Shown here in pieces: positions 43,640 to 55,298 of a stretch of 64,000 nt of DNA (positions are counted from its first letter, which is position 1; the number at the start of each line of letters is the position of its first letter). The stretch is taken from contig NW_020167524.1 in NCBI RefSeq assembly GCF_001641265.1, forward strand, positions 1,488,001 to 1,552,000, in the 5' to 3' direction. The notes beneath the pieces are model-generated. The model saw only the letters and a list, made by a program, of their open reading frames with translations, was not told the DNA's origin and made no database searches. This DNA is from Pseudogymnoascus destructans (taxonomy: Eukaryota; Ascomycota; Leotiomycetes; Thelebolales; Thelebolaceae). The position numbers were made by a program, and so were the translations under genes.

Positions 43640-44007
43640 CTCCAAAGTTCCATGATATGTCCGGCTTTGTTGCTCTGTGGCTCCCATCAACAATGTTTTT
43701 TGTAGGCCGCTGGATTTCTAGAGGTTCGCTATGAAGACGTACTTTCTAGAAGAGCGGTAAGACTTTCGTCATCTGTGCATCAGATTTCTGACATTACTCT
43801 CTGTGCAGGATCCAGCAACTACACAAATCATAGCTGTGGACAAAGTCCAGTATCAGATTATGAAAACGAATGAGTTGTGCGCGAAGGGCGAGTTCATATC
43901 CGGCGGAGCATCAGGTATTGTGAAACGCTTGCCGTCAGGCGACGTGGTCAAATCGCCATGGACAGGCTATCAAGCTGCCGATTGTCATAGAAGCTTGATG
44001 ACTGAGG
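43640..44007 (+). pseudogene. Protein kinase N-lobe fragment truncated by LTR-B
   Basis: After a plausible intron end (ctctctgtgcag at about 43808) the frame reads QIIAVDKVQYQIMKTNELCA, then ISGGASGIVKRLPSGDVVKS and PWTGYQAADCHRSLMTE. This matches the Gly-loop (GGASGIV) and the VVKSPW lysine strand of a fungal-type Ser/Thr kinase. The frame then enters the LTR-B at 44008. The rest of the kinase is not in the window. Confidence 0.65.
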
Positions 44008-44929
44008 TGTCATACTGACATTCGTTGCACTCAGTTTGCTATCAAACTCAAGAGCAAACTTGGAAATCTCCTCCTCAAACCTACAAGTCACTATACATAT
44101 TTTGGCTTATCACACCAACAAGAGCAATACTACTCAACGATTGCTACAACCATCTATGATTCATTACACGTCATCGCTCCTTAGTTACTGGGCCGATATT
44201 ACCACATAGCATATCTCTACAACCCTCTATGATTCATTACATGACATCACTCATACTACCACATGACATATCTCTACCAACTAGAGGCCTAGGAGCATGA
44301 ACGATAGCTCTAAAAGCTCCTACGAACCTCTATGATTCATTACATGTCATCGCTCTTTAGTTAACCACAAGATTGGTTAAGTTATGACATAATTTGTCTA
44401 TGACATAATTTGTTTATGACATAATTTTCTATAGGGGTACTCTGACCTTGGACCTCCTTTTACTTCCTATAGGCTACGAACCTAAGAGATGGTTCTATGG
44501 GATTCTCTTATGTCGACTACAGTTACCAAGCCTGGTAAGTCATGGAATGTCTTGGAAAATGAGAGAACTACACTCCTTTAGCATAAATAGGATTGCCCTT
44601 TCCTTAAGAAAGGGCAAGCAGACAATACAGTAAATCGACTATCACATACTTCCACGTCTTTTCCAAGCTTCCAAGCATTCATCTTGTTACTCCTTGTTTC
44701 TGAAAAGTCAGTGAGGTGTTAACCTCTGACTTACCCCTGAGTTCCCAGACTCAACATTTGTTGCAACTTGTCTGAACCACTTCACTACATCACACACCTG
44801 ATTGCTGCGTTGTGGAATAGTCTAAGCTACGACCCTTTGGCTCTGCTTTCTAAGACAGTGTGTTGTCTTAGTAAATTCATCCCTTCCTTGGGTGGCTAGA
44901 TTCTCACATCTGGTGCACCCACCATTACA
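44008..44929 (+). repeat. LTR-B copy 4
   Basis: It begins TGTCATACTGACATTCG and ends CACCCACCATTACA (922 bp). The left flank (tgagg) and right flank (catac...) do not match. It is abutted by a truncated second LTR-B, which suggests recombination rather than a simple solo insertion. Confidence 0.9.
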
Positions 44930-45214
44930 CATACTTCCACGTCTTTTCCAAGCTTCCAAGCATTGATCTTGTTACTCCTTGTTTCTGAAAAGTCAGTGAG
45001 GTGCTAACCTCTGACTTATCCCTGAGTTCTCAGACTCAACATTTGTTACAACTTGTCTAAACCACTCCACTACATCATACACCTGATTGCTGCGTTGTGG
45101 AATAGTCTAAGCTACGACCCTTTGGCTCTGTTTCCTAAGACAGTGTGTTGTCTTAGTAAACTCATCCCTTCCTTGGGTGGCTAGATTCTCACATCTGGTG
45201 CACCCACCATTACA
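44930..45214 (+). repeat. LTR-B 3' fragment, joined to copy 4
   Basis: It starts within the LTR at catacttccacgtcttttcc and runs to the same ACCATTACA end, repeating the last 285 bp of copy 4. The flank afterwards is gypsy RNase H sequence. Confidence 0.9.
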
Positions 45215-46134
45215 TCAAGACGAAGTTCATAGAAGCACCTATCTTAGCCACATTTGACCCTACAAAGAAGATAGTCCTTGAGATGGGCTTTTCTAACTTC
45301 ACGATTAGAGCATGTCTAAGTCAACTAGACAAAGGCGGAAAGCTTAAGCCAATCACATATTACTCTAGAAAACTGTCACCGATAGAGCTCAACTATGACA
45401 TCTATGATAGCTATTGTCGTTGCTTTTGAGCAGTAGCGAGTATATCTTAAAGGATCAACCTACCCTATATAGGTATGGACAGATCATAAGAATCTCATAT
45501 ACTTCACCATAACTAAGGTTTTAAACCACAGACAAGTCTAATAGGCAGAGACACTCGCAGCCTACAACTTCATGATTACATATCATAAGGGCTCTAAGAA
45601 TGCAAGAGCTGACACTCTTAGCGGATGGACTAACTACATTAGCCTAAAAGAAGAAAGACCTAGAGCCATATTAAAGAAAACAGACATAGGAATATAATAC
45701 AATGAGTTACTAGCTACAATTGCCACTATAGAGAACTCGGAGTTGGAAGAAAGACTCAAGAAAGCTTATGTAACAGACGAATGTGCAAAGCGAGTCTTAA
45801 TTAAAGCCAAAGGGCAACTTCGCCATTAATGAACAAGGATTGATCTGATTAAAAGGATTAGTGTATGTCCTAAACAAAATGAGACACCTACTAGTGTAAG
45901 AACAACACTTGCTACTAGCACACGGACACGGCCATTAGGGAGTAACACAGACCTTCGACAAATCACCTAACATTACTACTTCCTAGGTATGAGGAAGCAG
46001 GTGGAAACAGTGGTAAGATAGTGAGACATTTGTAGCAAATTGAAATCTAATAGGCACTTGCCATATAGACAGCTTAAGTCAACACTAGTACTAATAGGAG
46101 TTGGAAATCTATAGCTTTGGACTTCATTGTCAAG
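45215..46134 (+). pseudogene. Gypsy RNase H / integrase relic (RIP-damaged)
   Basis: It reads FIEAPILATFDPTKKIVLEM, then ACLSQLDKGGKLKPITYYSR and KLSPIELNYDIYD: the RNase H domain of a Ty3/gypsy element. After stops and frameshifts comes the integrase N-terminal spacer (ELLATIATIENSELEERLKK; GLVYVLNKM). It is the same family as the relic at 1-4742, in opposite orientation. It ends abruptly near 46134. Confidence 0.85.
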
Positions 46135-46503
46135 CTACCACCCTCTCGGGACCTCTGAATAGGAGTAAGTAGTATACGATGCTATCCTCTCTTGTGTAAT
46201 AATGTCAAACACCTCTGCTTTTTGAATAATGTATCGAGGGTTCTGGTTACTACTCCGTTTATCGCTCTGTTTATATAGCTTATCATTCATAAGTATAAAA
46301 CCAGATAATGTATGGTGCTTAAGGTTTGCACTCTCTTTATCGTATGGTATGAAGGTAGTAGGATCCTCTAGTATAGTGCGTATTTGGCTCCATTTTTCAC
46401 ATGGGAATCGCTCTCGATTATAGTAAGTAGGACTACTTATATAGGTCTCAAAAGCAGGGCGTACATCATATGGAAATGGATTGATCGAAGCAATAGTAGC
46501 CAT
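46135..46503 (-). CDS. Small ORF, possibly transposon-derived
   Basis: The ATG at 46503 gives 122 aa. It starts MATIASINPFPYDVRPAFET and ends ... DIITQERIASYTTYSYSEVP. The portion FILMNDKLYKQSDKRSSNQN followed by YIIQKAEVFDIITQE loosely resembles the segment preceding an H2C2 integrase zinc finger in fungal mobile genes. The 3' end abuts the gypsy relic, so the gene may be truncated. It could also be spurious. Confidence 0.35.
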   Translation of the reverse strand: MATIASINPFPYDVRPAFETYISSPTYYNRERFPCEKWSQIRTILEDPTTFIPYDKESANLKHHTLSGFILMNDKLYKQSDKRSSNQNPRYIIQKAEVFDIITQERIASYTTYSYSEVPRGW

Positions 46504-46832
46504 AATTGCTATAGTTGTAGGATGTAGGATTTGAATTTTCTACGATACTATTCTACACTGCCACTTTGGTTGGGCTGGGCAGCTCACGGCTGGGCCAGGC
46601 AGCTCGCGAACTGGCCTAGCTTACGGTTGGGCCGGAACATATACGAGTGTCTAGCTTCTCTCTTTGAGCGTGCAATCTCTGAAACAGGTCAGACATCGAA
46701 TGCACATTTACGACGAGACGGAAGAGCAAATCAAGTAACAGCGAAGTATATTTTATTGATTCCTACAAGACATAACCAAGCCAAACGCCCATGCTATGGA
46801 TTGCACAACAGATAGGGTCACAATAAGTGGAT
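46504..46832. other. Intergenic, 3' of ERB1
   Basis: No gene seen. A short repetitive tract of gggctgggc / ggctgggcc units lies at 46568-46635. Confidence 0.6.
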
Positions 46833-49222
46833 TTACATCCAGAGACGACAAGTGCCATCCGCACCAGCACTAACACACCATGGCTCCTTTGGATGCCAGT
46901 CGATATCCATGACACCCAGCGCACTCTTGACCTTGTGGCCCTTTAGGACCTTAACAGGGACAATTGTTGCGTTCTCCATAAGGTCGCTGACAACCTTGCC
47001 GTGGAAGATTTGAAGAGAGCCATCGTCACTTGCGTCAGCGAAGAGAGGGTATCCACCCTTGTGGTATTTGACAGCACGGATGGCCTTGTCGTGGAATCGC
47101 AGGGTTTTGTAAGGGCGGCTAGAGAGGTCAAGATCGTGCCACAGGAGGCGACGATCATATGAACCAACGATAAGGTTGTCACCACCTGGGTGGATATCGA
47201 AAGACGAGATCCAGCGGGCTCCGGGCTGGATGATCTTAACAAGCTCCTGCTTCTGGAGATCATAACTGCGGATTGTGCGTTGAGTGGCGACGAAGAAAAG
47301 AGGGCGAGATGGGTGGAACTGGACAAATTGGGGAAGTCCGGGAAGGCGGCGGAATGGAATTTGAGTAAGGTGCTTGGAGAGGGTGTGGATGGCGACAGCA
47401 CTCTTTTGGGCGGTTGGTGAGACTGTCGAGAAGAAGTCTCCACGTCTGTGCCAGCTGATAACTTTGACGTTGGCGCGGACGGTAATTTTGATGAGGACAC
47501 CTTCGTCTTCAAGCTTGGCTCCGGGGCGGGTCCATCTTGCCGGCGGCTCCTTTTTTAAGCCATTTGCCGTCAGAGTTTGAGACTGGCCCGTGGCATAACC
47601 AAATCCAGCATCGAGAATGGCTCTGCTTGCCAGCTCGACTTCAGGGCTCAATATCGGAGGAACAAGGAGGTAGATGTCCTCGCCTGCTGCGGCGGATAGG
47701 ATAACTCCGTCTCTCGCTGGTCGCCACCTTACAACATTAACAGCCTCGTCATCTCCAATCTTAGCACTCCAGATCTGTCTACCACTCAGAAGCTCCCAGA
47801 CACGAACGGTACCATCGTCACCTCCACTTGCAAGCCAGATTCCGGACGGGTCAACTGCTAAGCTTCTAACGCGGCCCTCGTGACCTCTGAACAGAGTGGC
47901 GCAAACCGTTGGGAAAGGCCTGAGTTCCTCTGGGCGTGGCAGCTTCGGGAGAAGCGAGGCAGGGTCGATGTTCAACCTATTCTTGCGAACTCTGGGCGCA
48001 AGGTAAAGATCCAAAGACCTTTCAAAGCGCTCATTAATGAGTTTTTCGTAAGCAGGAACCTTGCGCAGTGCATCGTGTGCTGTTGGCAAGTACTCCTTAT
48101 TTCTATCTTCCGGATCCAATGCCTCATATGCTTGTCTCTCAGCCTTTGTAGGGAGGTACTCAGGCGGTGGGTTGTAGCTCATATCGTATCCTGGAGGTGC
48201 GGCCTTCGGTGCTGGGATATTCATGATGTGGTCTGGTCGAGGCTGCTCGTCTTGCCAGATATCGTAGTGCACTTCCTCATCTTCCTCTTTCTCTTCCTCC
48301 TCTGGCTTATGCGGCAAAATACGTCCCTCACGAATAGCACGAACAATTTTCATGACTCGCTTTGCTTCGTGCTTGGAAGGCAGGAATCGCCGTTTGGGCT
48401 CAGGTGCGGCACTCAGAGGCATAACCTCTTGAATGCTCGTGAAATACTCGACAGTATCCTGTGTATTTGTTAGATTCATTCGAAATATAAGTGAAAAGGG
48501 CACCATACCGGGTAAGGATCGTAGCCATCTTCGGGCATCTCATTCATTTGGATTCTTTTCAAGACCTCCAATTCTTCCTGGCTGAGGTTCAAAGGCTTTC
48601 CGGTTGCTGGATCAATGAGACCAGTCCATCCCTTGGGCACGTCGATGCTATCCAGAAGAGCATCCAACGCTTCACCCTTCGCAGGGCGCATAATTCTCTT
48701 GCCATTGATGTTGTAGCCGATGTGAGGATACGAATCATAAAACGAGAGTGGAATATCTCCGATAGTATTCTCGTGATCTGCGGCATCCGAGTCGTCGGAG
48801 TCGTAACCAGGTTCAATTTCCTCATATTCGTATCTCTCATTGCCATTCGCATCTGTGGTTACCGTATAGTTTGGCGCGTCGTCGTCCTCGACGTGATGGG
48901 GAAGGCCGAGAACCCTGCGGTTCGCAGTCTGCCTGGCGACAATATTTGTATTGATTGGCCTTTTAGGCAGTGCCGCTCCATTCGACTTAGCTGCCTCACT
49001 TTCGGAAGGGATTTCGTCGCTGTCCAGCGCCTCTAGTTCCCCATCCTCGAGGTCGCTGTCGTCGTCCTCTTCGCCCTCGCTCTCATCCGAGCCAGTTTCG
49101 CTTTGCGACAGGACTCCATCAAGGATGCCATCTCCAAAATCGCTATCGCTCTCCACGTCAGATGTGATTATTTCCGCCTCTTTCACAGACTTCCGTTTTC
49201 TTGAGTTTGTAGAAGGCGCCAT
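46833..49222 (-). CDS. ERB1: Ribosome biogenesis protein Erb1 (BOP1)
   Basis: Two exons are inferred, 49222-48509 and 48458-46833; the 50-bp intron (GTATGG...CACAG) joins DGYDPYP to DTVEYFTSIQ. The product is 779 aa, the usual length. The N-terminus is acidic and probably disordered (SGSDESEGEEDDDSDLED-like). The BOP1NT domain spans about residues 155-420 (YDSYPHIGYNINGKRIMRPA; DALLDSIDVPKGWTGLIDPA; SKHEAKRVMKIVRAIREG). A WD40 propeller runs from about 425 to the end (LFRGHEGRVRSLAVDPSGIW; GGDDGTVRVWELLSGRQIW; C-terminal GADGTCRLWM). Erb1 forms the PeBoW/Nop7 subcomplex with Nop7 and Ytm1 in the nucleolus and is needed for 27S pre-rRNA processing and 60S assembly. Nothing is missing. Confidence 0.97.
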
Positions 49223-49835
49223 GGTGAGTTATGCCTCTTGCTGTGTTTTCTTCGAGGCTGTGAAATTTATTTTGCAATTCCAATGCTCTATCGTTATCAG
49301 AAATCTTGGCGCAAAATTTCTACTAGCCTTTTTAGGATAAGCCGATAAGTCACTGGTCACAACTAGCAAATGCCCATGAAGATTCAAGCTTCAGATGATA
49401 TAAAATAATAATATGAAGATAAGAATGCGAGACTGCTTTAATTAGTTCCTTCGGATGTGCACCCCGCAGCTATCTCAAATTACAGAACAACAGGTTTTTA
49501 ACAATGTCTTCCGGATCTTTGAAAATGGTAATGAGAACATGCATGCAACACGCTTGATATCAGCACTTTACTGTAAGTTGGACCACTCGCTGTCGTTATG
49601 TAAAATGCAAAGTTATCGTCTGCTCGACGATAGGGAATTCCTTGGCCATGCATACATGAAATTGTGGAGTCTTCTATATATAATTTACAAAATACAGATG
49701 CGCTGGTAACTCCTTGCGCCAAATGGTATCACCCTAATACTGGGTCTGCTGATATTGTGACTTATATATATTGCCAATCTAAACCCGGACCTGTGGGACT
49801 CGATTAAGGCCTGGACGAGGACAAGAGCCATTGCT
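49223..49835. other. Intergenic, ERB1 promoter side
   Basis: No gene is supported; the region separates the ERB1 start from the 3' end of the next minus-strand gene. Confidence 0.6.
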
Positions 49836-51107
49836 TCATTCCATGCCTTCCATCAACTCAGTCCTGTCAAGGATCATTCCTCTCCTGGCAACCCACTCTC
49901 TGAGTGCTTCCCACTCCTCGCCTTCTTCTTCTCCTCTACGCCAGACCTGGCGGAAGCCCCATGCGCCTGCTATTTTGTCAATGGCAGCACGCTCTTCTTC
50001 TCGAATCCACCTCTCCCTCAGAGGCATACCCGTGGTCCAGGTGATGCGCTCCATTTGGTCGTTTGCTGTTGTCACGGCCACGATGCCAACAACTGTTGTA
50101 AACCCGATATATCCTAAGATACCAACGAAAGCAACGTTGGTAGCAACAGTGGGGTCCATGGTCGTCTGAAAGTGAGAGAGCTGGGTTGCAACAGCATAGG
50201 CAGCTGCAGGTGCTAATGCGAGGCCCGTGGCTGGTAAAAGCGCTCTGCGAATAAACTTGGTACGGCGAAACGCCTTGGTGTCATACGTTGTGTCCACAAT
50301 ATCCATCGCCGTGACTAGGTTCTTGGCTTCGATAGCAGTTTGCAGAGCAAGGTCCGCCATCTTTGCTTCAATTGAATTGGCGCTCTTATTTGGATTGACC
50401 TCCTTGTATTTCACAGGCGATGAGCCGTCCACAGGGGCTGGCTTCGTAGAATACAGGTGGAATGCTGTAGGCAGCGTCTCCGGACGCTTTAATGTCGACT
50501 GCAACTTCACGTAGCGGCGAAGTATGCTGGGAGTAATAAAAATTGGAGGGTGCTGTAATACAGACAGCGCGAGGTCCGATAGCTTTCTCGAAGCTCCGTC
50601 CACAATTGGAGAGTGTGCATGGACAGCCGGGCGTGGCTTCGCAGCCGTTTTGATCGAAAGTAGCGCAGAGGTTGCTGATGCATCTTTTGGCAATGCTGCG
50701 GGATCGGGGGGGTTCATTAGGTTGTCGGCTATTTTTTGATACGCGTCAAGTACGGCCTCCGTCTCATTGTCGGAAGGAATGCCATCCTTCTTTATAAGGT
50801 CGTCTCGGAGTGATGCGGCTTTGTCCAAGTCGCTCTGGACCACTCTCGCATCAATGGCCCCAGATAGCTTTGCGCCATCATATTGAGCTGGTATAGTAGA
50901 TTTCACAGAAGCCGGGCGAGCTTTCACGTCTGAATTGGTGGGGTTTCGTCGGTCATTTGCAAATGTCCTTTGGCTAGAACAGAATGGTCGGAGCGTCTGG
51001 GACGACGTTGGAAGTCGTAAAGGCCGTGCTCGGATCGACGGGCCAGTCGAAATAAAGGAGCATAGTTGACAGACTGGGGCCTCAGTCCTTAGAATTCGAG
51101 ATCGCAT
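49836..51107 (-). CDS. Mitochondrial two-TM membrane protein, uncharacterised
   Basis: A single exon. The frame is open from 51293, but the ATG at 51107 is preferred because it places an Arg/Ser-rich presequence at the N-terminus (MRSRILRTEAPVCQLCSFIS, IRARPLRLPTSSQTLRPFCS), giving 423 aa. Residues about 75-270 are soluble and helical (AKLSGAIDARVVQSDLDKAA; LSDLALSVLQHPPIFITPSI). Two hydrophobic segments at about 293-313 (LLPATGLALAPAAAYAVATQ) and 325-348 (NVAFVGILGYIGFTTVVGIV) are followed by a charged C-terminus (MPLRERWIREEERAAIDKIA). The layout suggests an inner-membrane protein. I cannot name the family with confidence. Confidence 0.8.
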   Translation of the reverse strand: MRSRILRTEAPVCQLCSFISTGPSIRARPLRLPTSSQTLRPFCSSQRTFANDRRNPTNSDVKARPASVKSTIPAQYDGAKLSGAIDARVVQSDLDKAASLRDDLIKKDGIPSDNETEAVLDAYQKIADNLMNPPDPAALPKDASATSALLSIKTAAKPRPAVHAHSPIVDGASRKLSDLALSVLQHPPIFITPSILRRYVKLQSTLKRPETLPTAFHLYSTKPAPVDGSSPVKYKEVNPNKSANSIEAKMADLALQTAIEAKNLVTAMDIVDTTYDTKAFRRTKFIRRALLPATGLALAPAAAYAVATQLSHFQTTMDPTVATNVAFVGILGYIGFTTVVGIVAVTTANDQMERITWTTGMPLRERWIREEERAAIDKIAGAWGFRQVWRRGEEEGEEWEALREWVARRGMILDRTELMEGME

Positions 51108-51472
51108 TGTCGCGGATTTAATTCTGGGCCCTTTATTTTCTGGGAAGCAATTGGAGGCTCGATGGGCTAGAAGATAATCGTCGCGCATAGGAACCGATAA
51201 AATCGCCAACCCTGGTCCCTTGGCCCAGTTTAAATGCGTGGCTGATACCGCGCCACACCTAGCCGCACTACCCCAGTGACGTCCACGAAACATCCCAGGC
51301 GGTCACCAATCTTTCAACGCTCATCTCTCATGCGAGCTGTTGGACTCTTCCACACGTCTCTGCGCACACGTCAACGCAGCACAGCAATATCCTCATGCTC
51401 TTCACAACCGTGATAGAATTCTAAACGTACGGTCTATCGCAGGCAAGCCTCTCGCATACCACACTATCCATC

Positions 51473-52970
51473 ATGCCTCCTCCACCACCACCTCCGCCGC
51501 CGCCGCCAATGATGGGCGGCCCTCTTCCTCCTCCACGTCCTCCGCCCGGGGGAGCTCTGCCTGCCCAACCCCCTGCTGGCGCGGCAAAGACCAGGGTAAG
51601 TCTACCGCCTGTCATTACTTTTCCAGGCGCTTTCAGGGCTTGTTCCTAGGCAAATGCTGATGTCATGTTCAGGGTGCCCTTTTAAGCGATATTGGGAAAG
51701 GAAAGCAGTTGAGAAAGGCTGTTACGAATGACCGTTCTGCACCTATAGTAGGAAAGACCGCTGGCGGTTCGTCAGGTCCACCAGCAGGTGGAGCTCCATC
51801 AATCCCGGGAATGGGAAGACCTAGTGGATTGGCACCACCCGTTCCAGGAAACCGTATGCGAAGCAACAGCGACCAGGGGCGTGATAGTGGGAGTTCGGGA
51901 GTAGAGGCTCCGCCGCAACTAGGCGGACTCTTCGCCGGTGGAATACCGAAACTGAAGAAGAGGGGGGGTGGGGTTGATACAGGAGGTGAGTTTCTGAGAA
52001 GATCATCTAACAGCGGCTGAACTATGCTAATGATGTTACAGCAAATAAGGATTCCTCATACGCATCAGATCCAGAATCATCGCGGACATCCGCACCGAGG
52101 CCTCCTGCAGCAGCAGCCCCGAAAATTCCTACAGGGGCCGCTCCGCCACTGCCAAATAATCGACCCCCAGCTCAGAGCGCGGGGACCGCACCTGGAGTTG
52201 TTCCTTCAGTAGCGAATCTTCGCAAGACTCTCGGCCATGCGGGCCCTAGACCTGCTTCTTCTGCATCTCTTCGTGGACCGCCCCCCCCAATAGGCAAGAA
52301 GCCGCCGCCCCCGCCTGGATCACGAAAACCATCCTCAAACGTCACCTCAGGGCCACCTCCTCTTCCGCCTTCGGCAGCTCCTTCAGTACCCTCAGCCCCA
52401 GCTCCTCCTTCCCCTCCCCCCGCGTCCGTATCCGCGCCACGGCCACCTACCAACGGAAGGCCGCGTTCAGAAGCTCCGCAGCCGCCCCATTCTCCATCTT
52501 TGCCTCCATCCAATGGAGTCACTCCTTCTCTTGCTGTCCAAGCCGCCATACGCGCAGCCGGACAGGCCTCTCCATCATCTGCGCCCCCGCCGCCACCCCC
52601 AAGCAGTCCTCCTTCAGCACCGTCGTTTTCACGACCTGCGCCACAACCACCGCATATCGAATCCCCCCCACAATTACCATCAGCACCGCCTCCCCCAGTG
52701 TCCAGACAGCGTAGTAACCAACCTATGAGCACAATGCTGGACGCAAGTGCATATACACTCGCTCCCAATGGCTCAACACCGAGACCGGGAGGTGCTCAAC
52801 GATCACCACTATCGCAAGAGTCAGGAGGAAGAGTTAACATACAAGATATCCGGTGGAGATTCCAAGACGAAAGCATGCTCCCTAAGCCTCGAGAATACAC
52901 AGGGACGCAGAAGCGCTATCGAGCTGGAAGAGGGAGCAGTGTGCCGTTAGATTTGAGATCTTTCGAATAA
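51473..52970 (+). CDS. VRP1: Verprolin (WIP homologue), actin regulator
   Basis: Three exons are inferred: 51473-51595, 51673-51985 and 52042-52970, giving 454 aa with consistent phases. It opens with a long polyproline run and PPPRPPPGG, followed by a WH2 actin-binding motif at about residues 42-60 (GALLSDIGKGKQLRKAVTND; the LLSDI helix and LRK are the key parts). The rest is a Pro-rich, disordered profilin/SH3-binding scaffold (GPPPPIGKKPPPPPGSRKPS; SSAPPPPPPSSPP). The C-terminus (VNIQDIRWRFQDESMLPKPR) is the WASP/Las17 WH1-binding segment. Verprolin binds G-actin, myosin I and WASP at cortical patches and supports endocytosis and polar growth. Confidence 0.93.
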
Positions 52971-53667
52971 CCCGCAAGCTACTAGATGGCTGCCTGGGTT
53001 GTAAGCTTGTTTGACATAACTACTGGTTACTCCTTATAATGAATAGGATGAGTCAGCCGAGGTTTTGGGGGGAGTTTTCATGGGGGAGGAAATGGTGTAG
53101 CGAGGCGCGGGGTAGATCTGTGCTTGGTGCCAAGATCGGGATTGATATCTGGGCAATGTCACAATAATGGGGGGTCAATTGTAGTTGAATAAGTCACATC
53201 TGCTCCAGTACGTCGTGAAATAGTGTGAAGCTGCGCGTCATGTATAAGGCGTTTTGATCTTCCTGTTATAATACCCATTCTATCAATTGGAATCTGTTAA
53301 TAGTGGCGATTCTGTCATTTATGCAGGAGGCTCGATGTTTCAGTTGTACCGAACAAATTAGGCTAAGTTAGGTGCCGCCAAGCCATCGTGTCACAGTACA
53401 ATTGTCTGACAAGCCTGGAAAGGCCACGGTTGACCAAAGTTTAAAGACAGCCACTAGTATTTCAACTTCTGCTCTCCAGGCACACAAACACAGGGCAACT
53501 TGAACCAGGTTACTCTCTTCAGCTTCATCTTTGCAAATTAACCCATATTTCGTGGGCGAACAACTGTTCGGTGCCGTAGTACTTCATTGTTACCAACACC
53601 CCTTCAGTCCGAGGAGCTTCGTCGCGACACAGCTGTTTTGCGACCTCAATAACCGCGATCCAGCACT
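52971..53667. other. Intergenic between VRP1 and ERV29
   Basis: No gene seen in this 3' flank plus promoter region. Confidence 0.6.
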
Positions 53668-54735
53668 ATGGCACAGATACGGGGAACAGCAGGTTACAAC
53701 CTGGGCGGCCAGCAGTTTGGAGGACCAAGCAGGACTGAGGCCAGCGACCCGAGCCCATTGGACGCGATCAGACAGCAAACAAGCAAGATTGAGGATGTTC
53801 TGGACACCTTGAGTGAGCCGTTGAAGCCGTACGCGTCATGGTCCAAAGAAGAAGTGGATGATTTTTGCTAACCTCGCGCCTGACAGATATTTACCAGCTA
53901 TTGGCCGATTCTTGATTGTCGTTACGTTCCTTGAGGACGCGCTGAGAATAATCACACAATGGAGTGATCAGCTGTCATACCTCCGCGATTATCGCCACAG
54001 TGAGTATTCTACTTCGTGCATATGGGGCCTCTTGCTGATATATACAATTCTAGTTCCTACCGGCCTCAACCACATCTTCCTCATAGTCAATGTCATTGCC
54101 ATGACCTCATGCTCGGTGCTAGTTATTGCCCGGAAACAGTCGGACTACGCGGTTGGAGGTCTCATTGGCGTCGTTGTCACTCAAGCTCTCGGTTACGGTC
54201 TCATCTTTGACCTCAACTTCTTCCTCCGCAATCTGTCTGTCATGGGAGGTCTTCTCATGGTCCTCTCTGATTCGTGGGTTCGCAAGACAAAGGCGTTCGC
54301 TGGGCTACCGGAAATCGATGAAAAGGATCGCAAGATGTACTTCCAGCTTGCTGGGAGAGTTCTCTTGATCTTCTTGTTCGTCGGCTTTGTCTTCAGTGGC
54401 ACCTGGAGCTTCTGGCGCGTGCTTGTCGCGGCGCTCGGCTTCGTAGCATGCGTGATGGTTGTGGTGGGTTTCAAGGCGAAGTTCAGCGCGACCATGCTCG
54501 TGGTTATCCTGAGCATCTTCAACCTTTTGGTCAACAACTTTTGGACTGTAAGCAGAACTCCCCTTCATTTATCCATGCTGCGACTAACAAGATATAGCTC
54601 CACGAGGCGCACCCCCACAAGGACTTCGCGAAGTACGACTTCTTTCAAATTCTCTCGATTGTTGGCGGTCTCCTCCTGTTGGTGAACAGCGGACCCGGAA
54701 AGTACAGCATCGATGAGAAGAAGAAGGTTTACTAA
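53668..54735 (+). CDS. ERV29: Erv29/SURF4 COPII cargo receptor
   Basis: Four exons are inferred: 53668-53828, 53887-53999, 54054-54547 and 54598-54735, giving 301 aa with all junctions GT-AG. The cytosolic N-terminus (DVLDTLSEPLKP) leads into YLPAIGRFLIVVTFLEDALR and IITQWSDQLSYLRDYR, the family signature. About seven membrane segments follow (HIFLIVNVIAMTSCSVLVIA; GLIGVVVTQALGYGLIFDLN; VLLIFLFVGFVFSGTWSFWR; LVVILSIFNLLVNNFWT). The last exon reads HPHKDFAKYDFFQILSIVGG and ends KKKVY, a C-terminal KKxx dilysine COPI-retrieval signal. Erv29 packs soluble secretory cargo into COPII vesicles at the ER. Confidence 0.96.
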
Positions 54736-55298
54736 GTTCATTATACGGAGGCGCAAGGTGCCTGAATCTCGAAATCACGATTGGAAAAAAGGCCGGCGAG
54801 GGTCTGCATTATGAGGAGTTATCTTGGCAAGAAATATCAGAGCTGATTTACGGCTGAGACAGCAGCTCATACATAGGGTGGCAGAAAGAAGAAATTGCCA
54901 CAGTGAATCCCGCGCGTGTGTTGTGTTTTCCACAGCATTTATGTTTGCTTTGGTACTGGCTTCAGAGTAAACCACCGAATTGCCAGGGCCCATGAGTGGT
55001 ACATGATTTCGGAATACCTCGTATGCGGGTTGAATTTGAGGCGACTATTAGCTATGTGTCGTCTTTATAGATTTTTTCTCAGCTCATTATTTAGAATCGA
55101 CAGGTTGAAACGATCCAATAGTAAAAAGTCGTTATGCGACGAATACAGTTGTAAATACGTTTTAAGAAACCTCTTCACAGAATTACAATTGTAACACTCT
55201 CTCCGTGAGTTTTTGTCTTTCCACTAGAACATAGCTACGGCCTGCAATGAAGCTTGTTCCAAATCATTTTACCCAGTCCATCGGTGTCCGAATAAGCT
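54736..55298. other. Intergenic 3' of ERV29
   Basis: No supported gene. Confidence 0.6.
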
